Source: Clostridium felsineum DSM 794
GTDB lineage: Bacteria; Bacillota; Clostridia; Clostridiales; Clostridiaceae
Direction of reading: 5' to 3'
Assembly (NCBI RefSeq): GCF_002006355.2
Contig: NZ_CP096980.1
Location: forward strand, 1,922,001 to 1,986,000
DNA: 64,000 nucleotides
Positions within the stretch are counted from its first letter, which is position 1; each line of letters begins with the position of its first letter. A program made the position numbers and the translations under genes. The notes beneath the pieces were generated by a model, which searched no databases, had not been told where the DNA came from, and saw only the letters and a program-made list of their open reading frames with translations. Positions 60,807 through 64,000 of this stretch are shown piece by piece.

Positions 60807-62174
60807 ATGGAATTAGTAGATAATATTGATTTAAATATAGGTGAAAACTATTTAAATGATTGGGATGTATATTATGCTATAAGAGAAATTATTGCAAATG
60901 CGATAGATGAAGCAAAAAGTGATAAGATTGAAATAAAAAAAGAAGCTGAAGATGAGTATATAATTAGAGACTTTGGTAGAGGATTAAAATTAGATAATTT
61001 TATCATGATGGATAGTGGCAAAGCTACTAAGAATAATGTTATAGGTAAATTTGGAGTAGGTTTAAAAGATGCACTAGGAGTACTTAGTAATAGCGGTATT
61101 GAGGTGGAAATTATCACAGCTAATTATATATTTAAAATTAATATGCAGCAGAAAAGTTCAATGATAAAAATTAAAACATTACATGTTGAAGTATACAATA
61201 ATATTCAAAAAGAATTCAAAGGAACAAAATTTATATTTAGAAAATGTAAAAATGAATATATAGAGAAAGCTAAGAATGAATTTTTGATATACAAAGATAA
61301 AGAAATTAAGATTATAGAATCAACATATTATGGTGATATTTTAACAAGAGAAAATAATACATCCAATATTTATATAAATGGAATGAAGGTAAGTGAAAAT
61401 AGTGATTTATCATTTTCATATAATATAAAAAATATATCTCAAAAATTGAAAAGAGCTATTAATAGAGAAAGAAGATATATAAGCAGAGATGCTTATAGAG
61501 AGGATATAAAGAAAATTATTAAGAATTGCAAGCAAAAATCTATTTTAGACAGTTTTGCAAGGCAACTTAAAGGAAGCTACAGTGGTGAAAATTATAAAGA
61601 GATAGAATGGAATGATGTATTAATTGCTGTGGTCAACTATATTATAAATAAATATAGACATAAGGATGTAAGATTTATAGATAGTATTGATATTGAAAAT
61701 AATAAAGAATTATTTGATAGTATTCGTAAAAGCAAGAATACAGAAATAATTAAAGTATCTACAAAAATTAAAAGGAATATAAAAAACTATAAAAAAGCTA
61801 TAAATAAAGAAAACTTATTTATTGAAGATTTAAATCTTGATAAAGAAAATTTATTAACCCTAGATGAGTTAGAAGAAACAAAGAAGAAAATAGTACAAGA
61901 ATCTATTAATATTTTGAAGAAAGTAGATTTTATTAAAAATGATTATGTTTCATGGGATAAAATAAAGATATCCAAGGAGCCGGTTGGAAGCATTATGAAT
62001 GATGAGTATGGAATAGTAATACCATTAAATTCATTAACCGATTTGGAAACTTGTACAGTTAAAATTATAAATGTATTATCTAGTTTAGGAAATAACTCAA
62101 CAGAATTTAAAGATAAGATAGTTGGGAATTTAATAAACATAATTTATAAAAGTAGTTTAAATAAAAATTATTGA
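60807..62174 (+). CDS. GHKL-type ATPase, function unknown
   Basis: A 455-residue protein with an HSP90/MutL-type ATP site: N-box REIIANAIDEA (26-36), G1 DFGRGL (55-60) and G2 GKFGVGLKDAL (80-90). A transducer-like and basic helical middle and a C-terminal domain (DEYGIVIPLNSLTDLETCTV) follow, none recognised. No histidine-kinase H-box or DNA-repair partner. Stand-alone GHKL ATPases of this sort occur in bacterial conflict loci. No neighbours in operon. Confidence 0.72.
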   Translation: MELVDNIDLNIGENYLNDWDVYYAIREIIANAIDEAKSDKIEIKKEAEDEYIIRDFGRGLKLDNFIMMDSGKATKNNVIGKFGVGLKDALGVLSNSGIEVEIITANYIFKINMQQKSSMIKIKTLHVEVYNNIQKEFKGTKFIFRKCKNEYIEKAKNEFLIYKDKEIKIIESTYYGDILTRENNTSNIYINGMKVSENSDLSFSYNIKNISQKLKRAINRERRYISRDAYREDIKKIIKNCKQKSILDSFARQLKGSYSGENYKEIEWNDVLIAVVNYIINKYRHKDVRFIDSIDIENNKELFDSIRKSKNTEIIKVSTKIKRNIKNYKKAINKENLFIEDLNLDKENLLTLDELEETKKKIVQESINILKKVDFIKNDYVSWDKIKISKEPVGSIMNDEYGIVIPLNSLTDLETCTVKIINVLSSLGNNSTEFKDKIVGNLINIIYKSSLNKNY

Positions 62175-62769
62175 AGTAATTGTATATGAAAAATGAAATA
62201 GCATCAGTTAAACCACTATGTCTAGAAGTTAACGATTATTAAAGAATTATAAAAAAAAATCATTAATATCAAAGAAATTTTTATTTAATATTTTAGGAGC
62301 AAGATAAAAGTCTAATGGCTAATTAAAAAGGCTTGTAAGGGTAAAAGTCAAATGTAACCATAAGATGAAAAAGGCGTATTAATAGGCTGAAACAATCAAT
62401 GATGTGTTATTTTATTAACTAATGTTGACACTACAAGATAAATATGTGATACTAATTATAACAAGTAAACATTTACATTAAAACTAGAAGAAATTCAAAA
62501 TATAGGCTATAGAGAATTTAGAGAATAAGCCGTGTAAAACTGAATTTACTTAGTAAATATTATTAAGTTTAGTTGTACTTAAATGTATTATCTTTAATAA
62601 TAGCTAAGTAAATTTCAAATATCTATCTTATGAGTATTTTTTAAGATAGGATAAGTTTTATGCGGCTATTATTTTGTAAAAATTCATATAGTATAGGTTT
62701 TGGGGGGATAGCTCTTTAAGAAAATATAGTAAGTTAAGTTGATTTTACAATTTAAGAGGAGTTGATGCT
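62175..62769 (+). other. glpF upstream region with nested hairpins
   Basis: No gene. AATTTACTTAG (62543-62553) pairs with CTAAGTAAATT (62604-62614), and CTATCTTA with TAAGATAG near 62623-62648. glpF leaders are controlled by GlpP antitermination in Bacillus, so a conditional terminator here is plausible, but I cannot identify a strict terminator. Confidence 0.35.
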
Positions 62770-63474
62770 ATGACAATTTTTTTTGCAGAATTAGTAGGTA
62801 CTTTATTGCTTATTCTTTTAGGTGATGGTGTTGTCGCCAATGTTGTTCTTAAAAACTCAAAAGGTCATGCTTCGGGGTGGATAGTAATATCAATGGGATG
62901 GGCTTTTGCAGTAGCAATTCCAGCTCTTATATTTGGAAGTTATAGTGGAGCGCATTTCAATCCTGCATTAACAATTGCACTTGCGGTAATAGGAAAAGTA
63001 GCTTGGAGTAAAGTACCGATTTATTTAGCAGGTCAATTTATTGGAGCTTTTTTAGGAGCAGTTTTAGTGTTTGTTTTGTATTATGATCAATTTAAAAGTA
63101 GTGAAAATAAAGCTGACAAGCTTGGAGTATTTTGTACAGGACCGGCTGTAAGAAACAGTTTAATTAATTTTTTATGTGAAGTTATTGGCACATGTGTATT
63201 AGTATTTGGAATTTTAGGAATGGGAGCACAAAATTTAAAGAATGGTATGGGAGTATTATTTGTAGGATTCTTAATTTTGGCAATTGGTCTTAGTTTAGGT
63301 GGCCCAACAGGATATGCTATTAATCCAGCTAGAGATTTAGGTCCAAGAATTGCACATGCAGTTTTACCTATACCCAATAAAGGTGATTCGGATTGGTCCT
63401 ATGCATGGATTCCAGTAATTGCTCCTATAGTAGGTGCTATAATGGGTGCAGTATTCTATATAATACTTTTCTAG
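62770..63474 (+). CDS. glpF: glycerol uptake facilitator
   Basis: A 234-residue aquaglyceroporin with six helices and both NPA loops: HFNPALTIA and AINPARDLGPRIAH. Channel for glycerol entry. AGAGGAG ribosome site. It is followed 78 bp later by glpP, so host sequence resumes here. Confidence 0.96.
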   Translation: MTIFFAELVGTLLLILLGDGVVANVVLKNSKGHASGWIVISMGWAFAVAIPALIFGSYSGAHFNPALTIALAVIGKVAWSKVPIYLAGQFIGAFLGAVLVFVLYYDQFKSSENKADKLGVFCTGPAVRNSLINFLCEVIGTCVLVFGILGMGAQNLKNGMGVLFVGFLILAIGLSLGGPTGYAINPARDLGPRIAHAVLPIPNKGDSDWSYAWIPVIAPIVGAIMGAVFYIILF

Positions 63475-63552
63475 CATACAAATATAATATATAATTAAAA
63501 AGTACATAAGATGTATTAGAATATAAAAGACAACGTTTACTTGGAGGCATTT

Positions 63553-64000
63553 ATGAATATTAAAGAATTATTAGAAGAAAACCCTATAATAGCAGCAGTA
63601 AAAAATCAGGAACAACTAGAGTTAGCAGTAAACTCGGAAATTCAAATCATATTTGTTCTATTTGGGGACATAGTCAGCATAAAAGAAATAAGTAAAGTTA
63701 TAAAAGCCAAAAATAAAATAGGAATAATTCATATTGATTTGGTAGAAGGATTAACTAATAAGGAAGTTGTTATAAGATATATAAAAGAAGAAACTGAATT
63801 TGATGGGATAATCAGTACAAAGTCCCAAATTGTAAAAAATGCTATAAAGCATAATTTAATAGCAGTTCAAAGAGTTTTTATTTTCGATACTATTTCATTA
63901 AACAATGTTAAGAATCATATTATCTCTGAATGTGATGCAATAGAGGTATTACCAGGAGTAATTCCAAAGGTACTTAGAATTATTGCAAAGCATTCCAATA
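63553..64000 (+). CDS. glpP: glycerol-3-phosphate responsive antiterminator GlpP (3' end cut by window)
   Basis: 149 codons are visible, starting MNIKELLEENPIIAAVKNQE after TTGGAGGC. VLFGDIVSIKEI, IIHIDLVEGLTNKEVVIRY and IEVLPGVIPKVL are diagnostic for the GlpP family, which binds the glp leader RNA with glycerol-3-phosphate and prevents termination. The last ~40 residues lie outside. Confidence 0.95.
   Translation, partial: MNIKELLEENPIIAAVKNQEQLELAVNSEIQIIFVLFGDIVSIKEISKVIKAKNKIGIIHIDLVEGLTNKEVVIRYIKEETEFDGIISTKSQIVKNAIKHNLIAVQRVFIFDTISLNNVKNHIISECDAIEVLPGVIPKVLRIIAKHSN

Noticed and set aside
1..64000. CRISPR array or tRNA gene
   Set aside because: No regularly spaced repeats with unique spacers and no cloverleaf sequence with CCA end or TTCGA loop context was seen; the only regular repeat is the 22-bp iteron set.

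Overview
The window is AT-rich DNA of a Clostridium. The host genes at both ends match, in content and order, what I know of Clostridium acetobutylicum or a very close relative: the mtaB-rpsU-yqeY-yqfCD-pgpH-ybeY-era-recO run, dnaG-sigA-trmK-nif3, and glpF-glpP. The species call is an inference from recognised proteins. No database was searched.

Layout. (1) 1-17,770: host core genes for tRNA/rRNA modification, sporulation (YqfC/YqfD, a CotS-type coat protein), c-di-AMP turnover, GTPase Era, primase and the main sigma factor, ending with the RNase P RNA gene rnpB. (2) 17,694-51,800: a complete-looking HK97-type siphovirus prophage integrated at the 3' end of rnpB and bounded by a 76-bp direct repeat with one mismatch. 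It has a left-facing lysogeny arm (integrase with a LexA box, ImmA-like protein, coiled-coil protein, repressor). A rightward replication arm follows (xis-like protein, initiator with four 22-bp iterons, DnaB helicase). Next come cargo genes, packaging and head genes, a tail module with a canonical -1 frameshift site, lysis genes, and a post-lysis pair of ABC-type ATPase plus TOPRIM protein. The right end carries an RRNPP-type peptide receptor, its pre-peptide gene and a downstream foldable RNA-like element. That order resembles phage arbitrium modules. (3) 51,800-62,200: an accretion zone of decayed and mobile material. It holds a zeta-like toxin pair, another att-like copy with a truncated integrase, a CDC48-like ATPase with a membrane partner and a TetR regulator, an IS200 remnant, a 115-bp inverted-repeat element, a broken RRNPP receptor with an intact orphan pre-peptide, a gene disrupted at an A9 tract, prophage immunity remnants, a broken CPBP gene and a GHKL ATPase. 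(4) 62,200-64,000: host genes glpF and glpP (cut by the window end).

How it fits together. rnpB appears to be a repeatedly used integration site: four related att-like segments are visible at 17.7, 49.3, 51.7 and 52.8 kb, with one intact and one truncated integrase and two related right-end sequences. The prophage carries several candidate conflict or communication genes: a membrane-anchored MazF-like protein, a KAP NTPase, an autonomous two-gene cassette, the ATPase/TOPRIM pair and the peptide signalling module. The strongest candidates for an undescribed system are the receptor-peptide-RNA module, with its decayed second copy 7.5 kb away, and the ATPase/TOPRIM pair.
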